From: Phytophthora quininea
Lineage: Eukaryota > Oomycota > Peronosporomycetes > Peronosporales > Peronosporaceae
Direction of reading: 5' to 3'
Length of the DNA stretch: 64,000 nt
Assembly (NCBI GenBank): GCA_011947345.1
Contig: JAAVTG010000365.1
Span: 1-64,000 of the forward strand
In this document: positions 52,936-64,000 of the stretch, in pieces
How the letters are laid out: every line of letters starts with the position of its first letter
Position numbering within the stretch: the stretch's first letter is position 1
The notes under the pieces: generated by a model
The model's input: only the letters and a program-made list of their open reading frames with translations
Told to the model about the DNA's origin: nothing
Database searches by the model: none
Made by a program: the position numbers and the translations under genes

Positions 52936-54819
52936 GATGCTCTTTTGGCCCTCCGCAGCCTCCAGGAAAGAGAGTTGGGAACATTCTAACACACGCTTCC
53001 CAAGTATCCATAGGAACGTAGTCATTGGACTTGCGAACTAACACATCAAGTGGACCACGTTGCTGTGGCTGCAGAAGGAAACTAGAGGCCCCAATCCACG
53101 TACGCTCAGCCAATTGATCAAAGTCTTCGTCAACTTGCGACCCGAAGTTGAAGTACGTGCTATCGTCGCGAATACCGTTCACCATAGCTGTATCACCTGG
53201 AGCGAGATTATCAACCGTTGTGCTATCAAGTATTACGCTCGCAGAAGTTCTGCTGGCTGTTTCCGGTGCCGGTTGGGGTCGACGACGCATAAATTCCCTG
53301 TTGTTGCCGTTCAGGTATTCGAGTACCCTTCGACAAAGCTTCAAGTTCAGGTCATACCGTTTTCTACAGGCTGCATCTTGGTTCGCCGTCATGCTCCCTA
53401 CCATAGTCACGCGAACACGACCCGAGAGATTCCGAGGTAACATTTCCGTGATAGGCCCCTCTGTATTCCGAACAATGTAGTGGTGCGACTTGATGGTACG
53501 ACAACTCCCACTGTCACAACCGAGAGCAACACACGGGAGCACGAGGGCCACAGCTTGGTCGTCGGTTTGAGTGAGCCACTCGAAACACGAAGGTAAATGA
53601 CCAATAAAATTCCCGTTTGCAATTGACTCACTTGGTGGTTTCGACATCCGTCGGCGCACGATATGGTCACTACACGACTTACAGATATGTGCTGTTGTGA
53701 CGCCGCCCTCCCGGTAAACAGCTTATCAAAGCATATAAATACTGTTACATCCAGGATTGATTCATAATTTTCACCTTGCACACCTTGTGGAAAAAGTAGG
53801 AACCCTTTCAGCCTGGAATCAACGGACTCGGCACTGTATTGCTTCTTGATGAAGTTCGGTATCTCATTGGCAGGTGGACCTTGAAGGCAGCGCCGTAAAA
53901 GCTACCACGGACACGCAAAATGAATTTGTCAGTATCGACGCTGCGAAAGCTTAGCCAAAGCAGATACCTCCACAACATGGTCCGTCACTTCCACCTCGCA
54001 AATTTCGTTTTGGGGCCAGTCCAGTTCACATACACAGCACGGCACTAGTTCAGACGCTGCGTTTGTCATTGCTTTCGCTGCGTCGTCTTTTATAGCTTGA
54101 AATCAATCCAGTGTAGGAATAACAAAAGCATAATCGGTGTCCATTGTCAGTAGTTCTGCATCGCCGTACACGCCTCCAGCACATGTATCTCCCTGAGTGT
54201 GTTGGTCTTTATGGGTTTCATCTGGGGATCGATTCTTGCGTCGTCGAGATCGGTCAAAGTCTGCTGCAGTTTGGCATTGTTGTCCAGCCGATCGACGGTT
54301 TCTTCGTGTTGATGTCTCTTGTGGTAGGTAAGACTGAAAAATGGGAGGGATAGATTGCAGCACTTCGCAAGATGACCTTGCTAGAGGAGATGAATGTTCT
54401 GTATCTTGTCGAACTGGTTGTTCTCCCCGAAGAGACGCCGATTCAGTTAAAATCGCATGGTGTGATGAAGCGTCCCGCGGACTTGGATTATCAATACGCA
54501 GGGCTACGTTGGCGTTCCTTTGGGATTTCCGTCGTGAAGATGTTCCGTCCCAATAACGAGCGGTTTCACCAGACCAGCAAATGCCATGTGATCGCTGGTT
54601 GCATTCACGACCGACACCTGTTCTTGGATCTTCATGTGGAGGTATGGCTGGGAACGGTGGTTGTGCGTGTTGCATTGTTTCGCTCCTCATCTGGGTCGGT
54701 GGTGTACTCCGTGGAAGGTCTTCATACTCTTGTCGTCGTCGACGTAGCAACTCCGTCATCGATGGCAATGGAGGCGGCGTGAAATACACGCATTGTCGTG
54801 CCGGCAGGTCCAATGACAC
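52936..54819 (-). mobile_element. Helitron fragment 1: N-terminal region
   Basis: Starts with the GATGC duplication. On the minus strand from 54819: an Arg/Ser/Pro-rich segment (MTELLRRRRQEYEDLPRS), an in-frame TGA at 54103, CCVCELDWPQNEICEVEV, LKGFLLFPQGVQGENYESIL, a zinc-like stretch (HICKSC in one frame), RRRMSKPPSESIANGNFIGH, CRTIKSHHYIVRN, RKRYDLNLKLCRRVLEYLNG and finally ACVRMFPTLFPGGCGGPKEH, the typical Helitron-like N-domain, which reads straight on into fragment 2. Frames change near 53890 and 53680. Confidence 0.82.
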
Positions 54820-57271
54820 TACCGACGAGACGGGTCAATATTGCTGCTGTTGACTCGGAAACAAGTCTATCCCTCGTGGATAGGCCTCGTACTCTTGTTG
54901 TCGCTGACTATGCACCAACCTCACAAGCGATTGCATCCCACATGCCGCGGGCTGCATCGATCCACCTATCGTCAAGCCCAGCCGTGCAACAGGTGTGTGG
55001 CGAAGCTCGGTGAAAAACTTGCGCCCAGGGAGTGTACAGTGGCGCGACCCGAATGAACTGGTCTGCGGGGTAGCGGTTCCAGAAGGCCCTTGAGCAACCT
55101 GGAACCGTTGGCGTGTACCTTGTGTGCAATCCCTAAGGGTTCGAATCGCTGGACTCGACAACCAGGGAGGACACCTGCTCAGGATACAGGAGACGGGTAG
55201 GTTAGTACTGCGGTTCGGGGTTCCCTGAACGCGCTTGCTACAGAGAGCGGGTTAGAAGAGTTAGAAGGTAGCTTGTCGTGGCACTCCAGGACCACACAGC
55301 CAAACCTTGTACAAGATAACAATTAACAATAGAGAGTTCGACACCGATATGCAGCCACCACTTATTCTTTTGGACCCTCGAGTGGTGGGTCCTCGTCCAG
55401 GATCGATGGGGCGTATGCGGTTCGGGACACCTGGAAGGTCTCGAACACCCCGACGTTCGCGCACCAGCTCCTCGCGGAGCAACAGATACAGCACTCGGTT
55501 GCAAAGCTTAGGTCAGTCGATTCACAACGCAGTTAGTGTCAACGCCCTGGTGGTCACTGCTATCCAGCCACACAAGACGGTCAGGTCAATATGAAATGGG
55601 TGACGCCCGGATGTACCGACGGCCCAACTAGGATATGGAATGGGTCGGGGTCAGTCCAGGAGCAACACGCCCTAGGACTTCCCCTTCCCAACTGGACCTG
55701 AACACGGGGGAGTTCCACGCGAGGCTAGTCCCTAAGCCAAGGTGCCCTTAACGCCCAATGCGGCCTCCGCTTGCTCGGAGCACTTGAGCACTTGGGGGAA
55801 ATCGAACTCTGTTAAAATCTCATACAAACTACCTATGCAATACTAAGTACGAATCTTGAACGATCTTCTGACAATATCTTGACTTGAATATGGACGGTGT
55901 AAGTGACTTGGCCTGACTATGGAGTCATCACTGGATGCGCAATCCTGGAGCATCTCGATTGCTCAATGGGGGTCAAGTTCCCCAAACGGGGTGACCTCTC
56001 GCAACTTCAACTCCAGGCTCTCCACATCACTCGCACTGGGGATTGATTCTGGACTTGATGTTTGTATAGGGACTTCTACAACTTCATACATACAGAATTA
56101 CGGTTCAGGGATTGGTCATCCTGAAACGCCGATCTGCGTCCAGGATACCGAATCCGGTTCCAGAGTCCTAGCGTGTCGGGAAATCCACTTTCATCGAGCG
56201 TAGCAACTTCTTGGAAGCGTAGTGTGTTGTGTAACACGTGCTTTGTTGGGGAGAGACTAGGTCTTGGGGGCCCTTAGCGTCACACTCATCGTGCGCTTTG
56301 GGACCAAGGCTACACAAGTCACAGAAGGGATACGTTCCCTCAATGTGATTTCCGCCCACTCATGGGCACTTGCTGACGGACGAGGTGTGGCTTCGGACCG
56401 AGCCTCCAGTGCGTTTCGGGATTTACATACTCCCGACGCAGGCTTCCGAAGCCTACGGAACATCCTTGGTAGGACTCCCGCCACAGCCTTGTCCCAACTA
56501 GTCACACGTCTCCACAACCACGCATCCACTAAGTTAATATCCAACCAATCACAGCACGGGGATTGCTACCCATAGAAAATCCAAATCAACATCACCATAG
56601 ATGCGTCGTGTCGATATTGTTGCTGTTGGATCCGGATCATCTGTAGACATCGTAGATCTGCTGCAGGGTCTTCATGATCTTGTCGATGTCTGCGGAACAA
56701 TTCCATAGCTGATGGGCGTAGAGGTTGCCAGACTGGAATCGATAGCTGTATCGAGAGGCCCAGTGGCATAGTCGATGGGGAGTATCGACGATGCTCTTGG
56801 CTACGAGACATCTCCGACGTTCTCAAGATAACTTGGTCGATGTGAAGGCTTGGATTGTTTGTGGTCTGCCACGATATTCTGACGGCAGCGCCAACGCCTC
56901 GATTTAACTGGCGCAATCTGAGCCAGAAGATTTTGATATCACTAGACGTAGGAAAGTTGTGAAGTGAGCCAGTCTGACCAAGAACCGTGAACACACGGGA
57001 GAATACGTACAATGTGCATTGAGCAAGAATTTCATCCCGTTGAGCGCTCCAGTTGGTGAAGCCGATGGCGATACACATTTAGCAAACAAAACGTTACGAG
57101 AATTACCAAACCTTGAGCTGATTGGGTTTTTCATTCGGAGAGAGCACTGAATTTCTTTGCTACACCGCGATTATAGTCAATGCAACAAAGCTAATGAAGA
57201 TACGTGTAGGTAACGCATCGCTACACAATCAATCGGTCAGCAAGTTTCAAGCTGGATGTGCGCAATCAATC
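54820..57271. other. Unclassified repeat DNA upstream of the Helitron ORF
   Basis: Minus-strand pieces at 55161-54835 (SQRQQEYEAYPRG, QQQQY) and 57078-56566 (ELFRRHRQDHEDP, QQQQYRHD) resemble the start of Helitron fragment 1 (RRRRQEYEDLPR), so the N-terminus may contain degenerate repeats. Between them, 55160-56565 has no recognisable protein and may be a further insertion; its ends were not found. A plus ORF at 55307-55594 is Arg/Ser-rich and unsupported. Confidence 0.4.
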
Positions 57272-58013
57272 CTACGCGGTGATGGTCGATCGTTGCTTCT
57301 TGGACGGTGTCGTCAATACCGCTCGTAGGGCCACGCCGCCACGCTTCCGGCGTCTCGTCGTCGTATCCACGACTGGTGTCGCCGATTGATCAGGCTCCGG
57401 CGACACGGCGGCAGGCGGTTGCGATGCAGCACCATCGATGTCGTCCGTGGCATGTTGTCGGCGGCGTTCCAGGTTTGCCATCACAAACCCAGGGGAGGTG
57501 AGCAGCCGAGGATGGATGCGTTGTCGTATTTGAATGCTGCCCACAGGGTTGCCGTACAATAGTTGGAGAGAGTGAACCTTCTCGAAGCGGTAGCTAAATC
57601 CAGCGTGATAGTTGATCTCGCTGAGGTTGATGTTGCGGTTCTTCCACAGCGATAGCTGAAAAACGTACTTGCTGTGTCGAGCAGGGTCCAGTGGTTTGTA
57701 CTCCGCCAGCGCGTCGGTGATCACCGGCTCGAGACTGTGGTCGACCAATTCAAGACGCCAACGCTTTTCCTCTTCCTCGATAGAGAGCACACATCTCGAG
57801 CGTAATGTTGTCACGAGACTATGGCTTCTCGTCGGTAATGAAGGAACGCACAGCTTGCACGTCATGCAATGGCGGGCGAGCTTCCTCCGCGTCTTGAGCG
57901 GCTCGTTCAGCACAAAGAAGTTCCAGCGTTGTCACCATCAGCGCAAATTGGGAAATAAACGGTAGCTTCGACGATTTAGCATCCCCAGTATGTTCCATAA
58001 CTCGTCTTTTCAC
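57272..58013 (-). CDS. Hypothetical protein, one frameshift
   Basis: From ATG 58013: MKRRVMEHTGDAKSSKLPFI, SQFALMVTTLEL, then near 57915 the frame passes to NEPLKTRRKLARHCMTCKLC (a CxxC pair), EEEEKRWRLELVDHSLEPVI, YVFQLSLWKNRNINLSEINY, HAGFSYRFEKVHSLQLLYGN and SPGFVMANLERRRQHATDD, ending with a basic Pro/Thr-rich tail (TTTRRRKRGG, TPSKKQR). About 245 codons. No domain recognised; the basic tail suggests a nuclear protein (inference). It lies upstream of the Helitron on the same strand and could be part of it or an independent gene. Confidence 0.5.
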
Positions 58014-58079
58014 CTAAAAGTGTTGTCAGCAACCACCGCTTGGGGCCAACAAAACATCTCGTCAGGTGAAGGTGGCGGC

Positions 58080-58975
58080 ACGACTCCGCCTCAACGGCGT
58101 TCGTCACCGTTCAGCTCTTTGCCGTTGCGAGTATGGCGCAACTTCCACACGCAGCGACAGCTTTATAAAATGGCACATCTCCAGCACGTGAATTCAACCA
58201 TTAACTGGGTTCGAGCCGCCGTCGGGACTCCATCGGAAACGGACGTTTAAATTGAGACGACCTTCAACAGCAACAGGGTACGACCCCAACAGGATCACTT
58301 CTGCTTAGTTCGGCGCTGGCACTCCCTCCGGCAAACTTTAATCCTTGTGATCGCCAGGCGTACGACTCCATCAGCACAGTTCGGTGGCGAGCAAACTGAT
58401 ATCTCCATTCCGCGTGTGCACTACTCCGGTAGGCCCCGGCAATCGATGGCTTCCAACCTTCGAACTAGCAGCACAGCAGCACACCATAGCACCTTGCGTG
58501 GCTTTCTAATGCGCCGCTAAAATTTAGCGCAGGATACCGACTGCAGTAAATTCCAGTCCCTTTTTCCACCACTTCGAGAGGAAAAACATCAACGCACCCC
58601 TTCATTCCGTGATTCTGAGGGTACGACCCCGCCCTAACGGCGTTCATCACCATTCGAGATAGTGCCGTTGCCACAATCTCGACACGCAGCGACCATCAAC
58701 AGCAACAAATGTTCATCGCTGTTCGACATAGTGCCGTTGCAAGCACGCCGCAACCACCAGATGCAGCGATCATCAACGGCAACAGGGTACGTTCACATCA
58801 GCATTCCTGCTGCTTAGTTTGGCGCTTTCACTCCGCATGACAAAACGTTAATGCTTTGGATCGGCAGAAATACGACTAGATGAGCACACCATCGACCCCG
58901 TTCGGTGGCAAAAATCGAAATCTCCATTCCACGCGCACACCGGTGACCACTGCCAATTTCGGTCACCACCAACCT
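58080..58975. repeat. Degenerate repeat region
   Basis: Related segments recur. One set is 58080-58165, 58623-58708 and 58709-58785, with motifs such as AACGGCGTTCATCACC, TGCCGTTGC and ACGCAGCGA. The other is 58258-58445 and 58770-58975, with CAACAGGGTACG, TGCTTAGTT, GGCGCT, CACTCC, GTTCGGTGGC and TCTCCATTCC. Period about 510-540 bp, divergence high. No coding capacity. Confidence 0.65.
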
Positions 58976-59642
58976 TTAAATGCTCAACCACGAAGAAACG
59001 CCTCGGTTGACATATATGTCTATTGTGCTATGCACTGAGAACAGGCACGTCACCACCAACCCCAAAGAGCACCGCAAAGAGCGGCACTGCCGTCCATTCA
59101 AGCAGACGAACGTGCAGCTCAAACAACACTACGCAAATCCATCGAAGACTGAAATATCAAACAATCTCGATGTGAAGATGGCACGACGACCAATGTCGCC
59201 GTCAGTCTTCGATGTCCACAAGCAGAGTACGTGGGAAGCCGTAAGCTGTAGCGCACAAATGAGTACCAGCTTTGAGCGCTGTCGTCCGACCCGCAGAATT
59301 CAAAAGTGCGCCGAATTGTGCTCTGTGCGGGCGGCCCCAACGCGCCCAAACGTTCGACGACGTTCGCCGTGCTCGCAGAAAAAACACACACACATACAAG
59401 CCATTTATCTTCTGCAGTAGCTTTATGTGGAGCAATCCCAACGCCGCAACCTTCGACGTTGTTCAGTACAGCAACGGCGATTTCTGTGCCGAGCATCATA
59501 CGGTTAGCACGTCATCTGCTCCGAATTTGAGATCTTCCATCGCCGGGTGGGGACCATGCCCGCGTAAGTCGTTACCACTAGCGATGGCTCGGCACCACTA
59601 GCAACGTGACCTTCATTGTCAAATTATCTGTCGAGAGCAGCC
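58976..59642. other. Spacer upstream of the SET gene
   Basis: ORFs here are short and without domains. It should contain the SET gene promoter; no initiator-like element was found. Confidence 0.4.
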
Positions 59643-60583
59643 ATGCGTGCGGCACCACACCACAACCACCTGCCTAGTCCTTCCGCACCCTTACCCAGTC
59701 CACCGCAACACTCGATTCACACTCCAGCAATCGCAGCAATGACGCCCGGTCAGAGCGTAGCTCAAATATCTGCTGTGCAATTGGCAATGCAGCACCAATC
59801 CTGGGTCCAACTCTTTCAAGCATCCGTCGGAGTCCTCCGTCGGCAGCAAGTTATGGCGAACCCACCCTCTCTAGCAGACCTCGTGGATCCAGTCATCACT
59901 CTACCGCCTGTAGGGGGCGATTACGATTTTGTCGCCCCCCCGAATGGCCAGCGAGCGTCATCCCGATCGAGTTTAGCGTTTTCTCAACGGCCCACCCATA
60001 CCCCGTCACGAAGCGGTCGCCCGACGCGGACGACGAGTGCGGCTGCTCTGTGCTGTGTTCGAGATGGCGGAAGCTTCGTGTCCAGCTCGTGCTTGAACGT
60101 CGCTACCTACACGGTGTGCGACGAGTTTAATTGTTTGCTGGGGTCAGAGTGCGGCAACAGGATGAAGCCACGCTATCCTCTCGAGCTGGTCGACACGCGC
60201 ATGGGACTTGGTGTCGTCTGCAACCAAACCATTCCAAGCGGCGCGTTCATCATCGAGTACGTAGGAGAAGTGTTTTGGAACCTGACGCTGTTAGTCGAGA
60301 TGACAAGCGATATCAAGTCCAGCTTCGTACCAAGACAGGTTGGGGTGGTGGCGTCTCTGTGTTCGTGGACGCGCTCCGCTGCGGCAATGAGAGCCGCTTC
60401 ATCAACCATTCCTGCCGGCCCAACTGCGCGCTGTACGAGTGCGTCTCGGGGAACTCGACGAGAGTGGGCATCTTCGCCGTCACGGACATCCCACCACTGC
60501 AGGAGCTGACGTTCCGCTATCGTCAGCACAACCACAATCTTTTTGAGTGCCGTTGCGCGCAGCCGAACTGCTCTACCAAGTAG
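59643..60583 (+). CDS. SET-domain histone lysine methyltransferase, one frameshift
   Basis: Would transfer methyl groups from S-adenosylmethionine to lysine, probably on histones. From ATG 59643: a Pro/His/Gln-rich N-terminus (about 1-150), then a Cys-rich AWS-like pre-SET segment (VCDEFNCLLGSECGNR), the SET domain with TRMGLGVVCNQTIPSGAFII, EYVGEVF, RCGNESRFINHSCRPNC, FAVTDIPPLQELTFRYR, and a post-SET Cys cluster (FECRCAQPNCSTK). The catalytic NHSC and binding residues are present. The frame changes at 60277-60278, where one G added to GG restores it. At about 314 codons it is short, in the ASH1/SET2-like size class of domain only. It borders transposon DNA, so it may be a dispersed copy. 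Confidence 0.8.
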
Positions 60584-63500
60584 TAATTACTTTTCTTCAT
60601 GCCTTGCGTAGCCCGTCAACGTAACGATAATGAAAGCCCATTTTCATCGGATACTGTGTCCACCCGATACGCGTGTTGGTAGCACGCAAGAAGAAGCTTG
60701 ACCGCGCCCTCGCTGACTGGAGCCAAGACTGCATTGGTAGTGGATGTCTTGAATGGCTACGACAATCGGTCCAGCCGGAAAAGTTTGGCGCCACGACGAA
60801 TTGTGCCAACTGGGCGTAGTAGACGACCGACACCACCACAGGCCCGCGGTACCTCTATCGTCACCGGGCCCCAGCCCAAAGCTGCACGTACGATGCCAAC
60901 ACAAACACGAAGCGTGCGCGGGGAAGGGGGCAGACCGTGCCTCTGCACGTACGATGCCGACCCTGAGGGGAGTGGGGCAGGCCGCCCCGAGGGAGGCGAG
61001 ATCCTGTTTTTTTCAAGGGTGGGGAGTGCTCAGAACAACTTTGGGGGGATCGCTCGCAGAGAGACCTTCCGCACCAGCCTTCGGTCAGCCCAGCGATACC
61101 ACGAGCTCATCCACGAGTGACCTTTGACCCAGTCTCCGGTTTGTACTGCAGACCGTGTGGGGAGCTGCTAAATCTTGCAAAACCTGAACTTAGCAGACGG
61201 TCGCCATCGGGCCAGGCCTTGGCTGACCACACGGTCGACTGTCTGCATTTCTCTACATTTCTAACGGATGGGTACATCAGCTATAGTGAAATCAAGATTG
61301 GACGCGGCGTTGCTTCCATATTTAGCCTTAGCAGCGCAGGAGGCCACCCGATTGGCCGAAGCGTCACTTGAACGAGGCACAAAAGTATCCATAGAAACGC
61401 TTCAATACGATTCGATACCGAATAGAAAAGTAGCTCCTGTTTGATCAAGTAGCGCCTCACATACAATAATCCTGCTTAACTGCAGGGGCTGCTACTTTTG
61501 CGGTTTTATTACCGCCCAAGACGGCGACTCTTCGCGCTATTTGCGTAGTATACGAGCCCACGGGGGCTAATTAAACGCAAGCATTTCGTTGGGAGTATAC
61601 ACACTGATTTTCGCAGCACGAGCGTCCCAAAAATGAGCCGTTCATAATGAATGCGAGTCAACGGCGTTGGTAACTCCAAGCTCATCTCCACTAAGTTTGT
61701 AGAAATGGCCCTGTACCACTCACAAAATCTGTAGCTCTCAGCTTTAGCTAAGAGAACACTACCACAGAACCCAAAAGTCGGAGAGCTGATCGTGTGCCGT
61801 CTTCTCACCATTCACACTCGCCTTTGTCTTGGCGTCGAGGTTTTCAGACAGAATACCATCACGCTAGTGATCGTTCGAAGCGAGAGACGAAGTCCATCCT
61901 CAACTGGTGCAGACTGTACCTGCGACTTCACGGATTGAATGACGCAGAATATGTTCATTACCACCACCTTCAGCAGCAATGACCATCTGCGTGCAACGTT
62001 TGTAAGCTAGCGTAGGAAATCTCGCCTATTATTGGGATCCAATTTTTCGCATGCTTCGTTACCTTGAGTTTTGTATGCCATCAATAATGCTGCGAGTTGC
62101 AGCCCTTCTCGTAGCCGATACTTCCAATTCTCCTGAATTAGTTTGACAGAAGTAGGATAGACGTCGGACAGTTGTTGGACGATGATCCAACAATTAGATC
62201 GATTGCATATATTCCAAGCTTTCGCCTGTTCAAGGAGTTTTTATAGAGCTGAGAAAGTTGGACGGTGTCACGCAGTAATGTGCAGCAGCGTACCTACAGC
62301 CTGAGCCCCCACAAACGCACAAGCAGCATTTGGAGAGGCAGTCGAACTGCTGACACCAAAGGAGCTAGTCCGTCTTTCACGGCGTGGAACAGTGACAGCC
62401 GGTCGCCCACTGTACTAGTCTTTCACGACAGCGCATGTCTTCCATGACTACAGCCATATCGAGAGCAGGAAAATGGAGGGTTTTGCAAGTATCGGGGACC
62501 AGCTAAAGAACAATGCATTTCTCGTGCTACTATTGACGCTGGAGCAGGTACAGAGTGACAAGTTTGAACGAGAATACCTCTGACAGAGCTGATACATCTA
62601 AACAACTACGACAGATTGGAAAATCTCACACGTACACGATTTATTGCATACTAACTCTACGTGATCTATTATGCCGACGCTAGACCACTGCAACTGCTCC
62701 TTACGGCCGTATCTTCGCTGGGTTTGCTCCCCAATTGGTAGTGCTGTTCTTAGCATGCGTCTAGCTTGGTCAAGAGTTGGGTTGGACACGAAAGTGCCAT
62801 TCTGCTGGTTAAGATTTTCTGAGTGCGCCATAACGAAGCAAAATCTGACAGCCTCTTTCGCGTATTTGCGCACGGCAAGTCCGTCGGTACCAGTGGTCGA
62901 TATGGTGAGTGATGCTTACTCGGATTGCTGAACCACCGCAACTCCCAACCTACACAGAGCGGAACTTTTGGGAACGCAAAACCACTTGCTGGCTGATGCA
63001 GTTCTTCTATTGGCAAGACTTCCCAATTGTCGCAGGTACGATTTTTGCTGCTGAATCTCTCGGTGCAGTCAATTGATTGCTAACATTATCGGTTTGTGGT
63101 GCTGCAGAAGTACTTCGTAGCACCCGCGCAATCGCTCTGAAGTCCTCGTGAATTTTGGTCATCATTCGCTCCGGAGTAGCCAATAGGAATGCTTGCACTG
63201 TACAACATCGATTGCAGGCCGCTTCCCTGGGTTGACGGTAGGAAAACACAAACATGTACAGAAAGTGGAGTTCGCGGTCGGTGGCGTCTACGTGTCGAGT
63301 CCGTGCACGAACCACTGGGGCATGCGCTCATCGTCAGTAAGCGCTCTACACTCAAACTACAAACATTATCACCATACCGAGTGTCCAGCAGCACCGTCAA
63401 CTCAACCGCACGACCTACAGCATCACAACGTTCCCGAGCGCAAGCTGACAGGTCTCAGCACGCCCGATACACCTTGCATGGGTCTGGCGGCAGTGATAAC

Positions 63501-63857
63501 TTCCGGCCAGTCTGACCTCGTGCTACGGGCCGGTCGTGCTGCGATCGCGTCACGACGGGAACGCGAAATGGTTTGCACACGTCCGGACATCGAAGACGCG
63601 CGGCGACACCCGCCAACACCCGCCAACACCCGCCTACGCCGCCGCTTGACGGTGCGTGCGTCCATCAGATGGGGAAGAGAAAGCGTCGCTGCGGCTGCAT
63701 CGCTGTGGCTTCGGTACAGCTACGCGATCGGTGGTCTGGCCGGGCGAGTGGGTGGTCATGGCGTGCAAGAAACTGGAGCGACGGCAGCGCGTGCAGAGAG
63801 CCGCGGGCAAGCGCTGTAGGGCGTGTTCGGTCGCAGTGGCGGCGCGCAGCAAAGGAA
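60584..63857. other. Long region without supported genes
   Basis: Open frames are many but short. The best candidates are minus ORFs at 62598-62873 (MRKYAKEAVRFCFVMAHSEN) and 63007-63315 (TKIHEDFRAIARVLRSTSAA), which may be exons of one gene, but no domain or clear splice join supports this. The sequence CTGCACGTACGATGCC occurs twice at about 60882 and 60945. Confidence 0.4.
63607..63636. repeat. Three tandem 10-bp units
   Basis: CACCCGCCAA, CACCCGCCAA, CACCCGCCTA, 220 bp from the tRNA gene. Confidence 0.8.
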
Positions 63858-63939
63858 TGTCAGCTGTGGGATTTGAACCCACGCGTTCGAAAACATTACG
63901 ACCTGAACGTAACCCCTTAGACCACTCGGGCAAACTGAC
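63858..63939 (-). tRNA. tRNA-Leu (anticodon CAG)
   Basis: 82 nt on the minus strand. Acceptor stem GTCAGTT pairs with AGCTGAC (one T-G pair), discriminator A. D-arm region carries the A-box-like TGGTCTAAGG. The anticodon stem TTACG/CGTAA encloses TTCAGGT, so the anticodon is CAG, reading CTG. A long variable arm (GTT TTCG AAC hairpin) is typical of class II leucine tRNAs. T-arm GTGGG TTCAAAT CCCAC contains the B box. No intron and no encoded CCA, as expected for a eukaryotic nuclear gene. All stems pair, so it should be functional. A clear T4 terminator was not seen within 20 nt downstream. Confidence 0.95.
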
Positions 63940-64000
63940 GGGTTAGTGCCACACCAACCGCACATAAACAAAAATCGCGCAAAACACACCAACAACCAAA
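63940..64000. other. Upstream flank of tRNA-Leu
   Basis: Sixty bases, A-rich toward the window end; nothing further recognised. Confidence 0.4.

Noticed and set aside
55160..56565. Solo LTR or copia fragment
   Set aside because: No TG...CA ends, target duplication or coding motif could be shown, so it is left unclassified.
63193..63819. Plus-strand ORF of 208 codons before the tRNA
   Set aside because: Composition follows simple GC-rich repeats, with no domain or promoter; probably chance.
1..64000. CRISPR arrays, bacterial operons or riboswitches
   Set aside because: No regularly spaced identical repeats; introns, a class II tRNA with internal promoter boxes, and retrotransposons show eukaryotic nuclear DNA.

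Overview
The window looks like nuclear DNA of an oomycete, most probably Phytophthora or a close relative. Supporting signs are compact GC-rich housekeeping genes with short GT-AG introns (about 70 nt), 16-nt oomycete-type initiator elements (GCTCATT-like) just upstream of three of those genes, and long stretches of transposon debris between small gene islands. No database search was possible; every family call rests on motifs read in the translations.

Layout. 1-5.5 kb is a gene island on the minus strand: a mitochondrial carrier (3' end outside the window), a phosphatidylinositol phosphate kinase, and a PH + EF-hand + family I inorganic pyrophosphatase fusion. 6.4-9.0 kb holds broken, partly tandem copies of a multi-membrane-span family I do not recognise; further copies lie at 14.1-15.6 kb and 32.0-33.0 kb. 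10.0-12.6 kb is a decayed Mutator-like transposase. 16.5-20.9 kb is a hAT transposase split by a truncated LINE. 21.5-30.0 kb is a LINE with zinc finger, RNase H, reverse transcriptase and restriction-like endonuclease, split by a Tc1/mariner element and a second hAT. 30.4-31.3 kb is an isolated PX-domain gene. 34.0-54.8 kb is one minus-strand Helitron cut into four pieces by a LINE and two complete Ty3/gypsy elements. 57.3-60.6 kb has an unknown ORF, a degenerate repeat and a SET-domain gene. A tRNA-Leu(CAG) sits at the right end.

Most element boundaries can be fixed to the base from target-site duplications: 14 bp and 17 bp for the LINEs, TA for Tc1, 8 bp for the hAT, 5 bp for each gypsy element. 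At several junctions the host reading frame continues once the insert and one duplication copy are removed, so the order of events is clear: Helitron, RLE-LINE and first hAT are the older layer, the others landed in them later.

An important caution: conserved genes and very young transposons alike are broken by single-base indels, mostly at short homopolymers. This looks more like uncorrected sequencing or assembly error than decay, so several entries marked as frameshifted may be intact in the organism.
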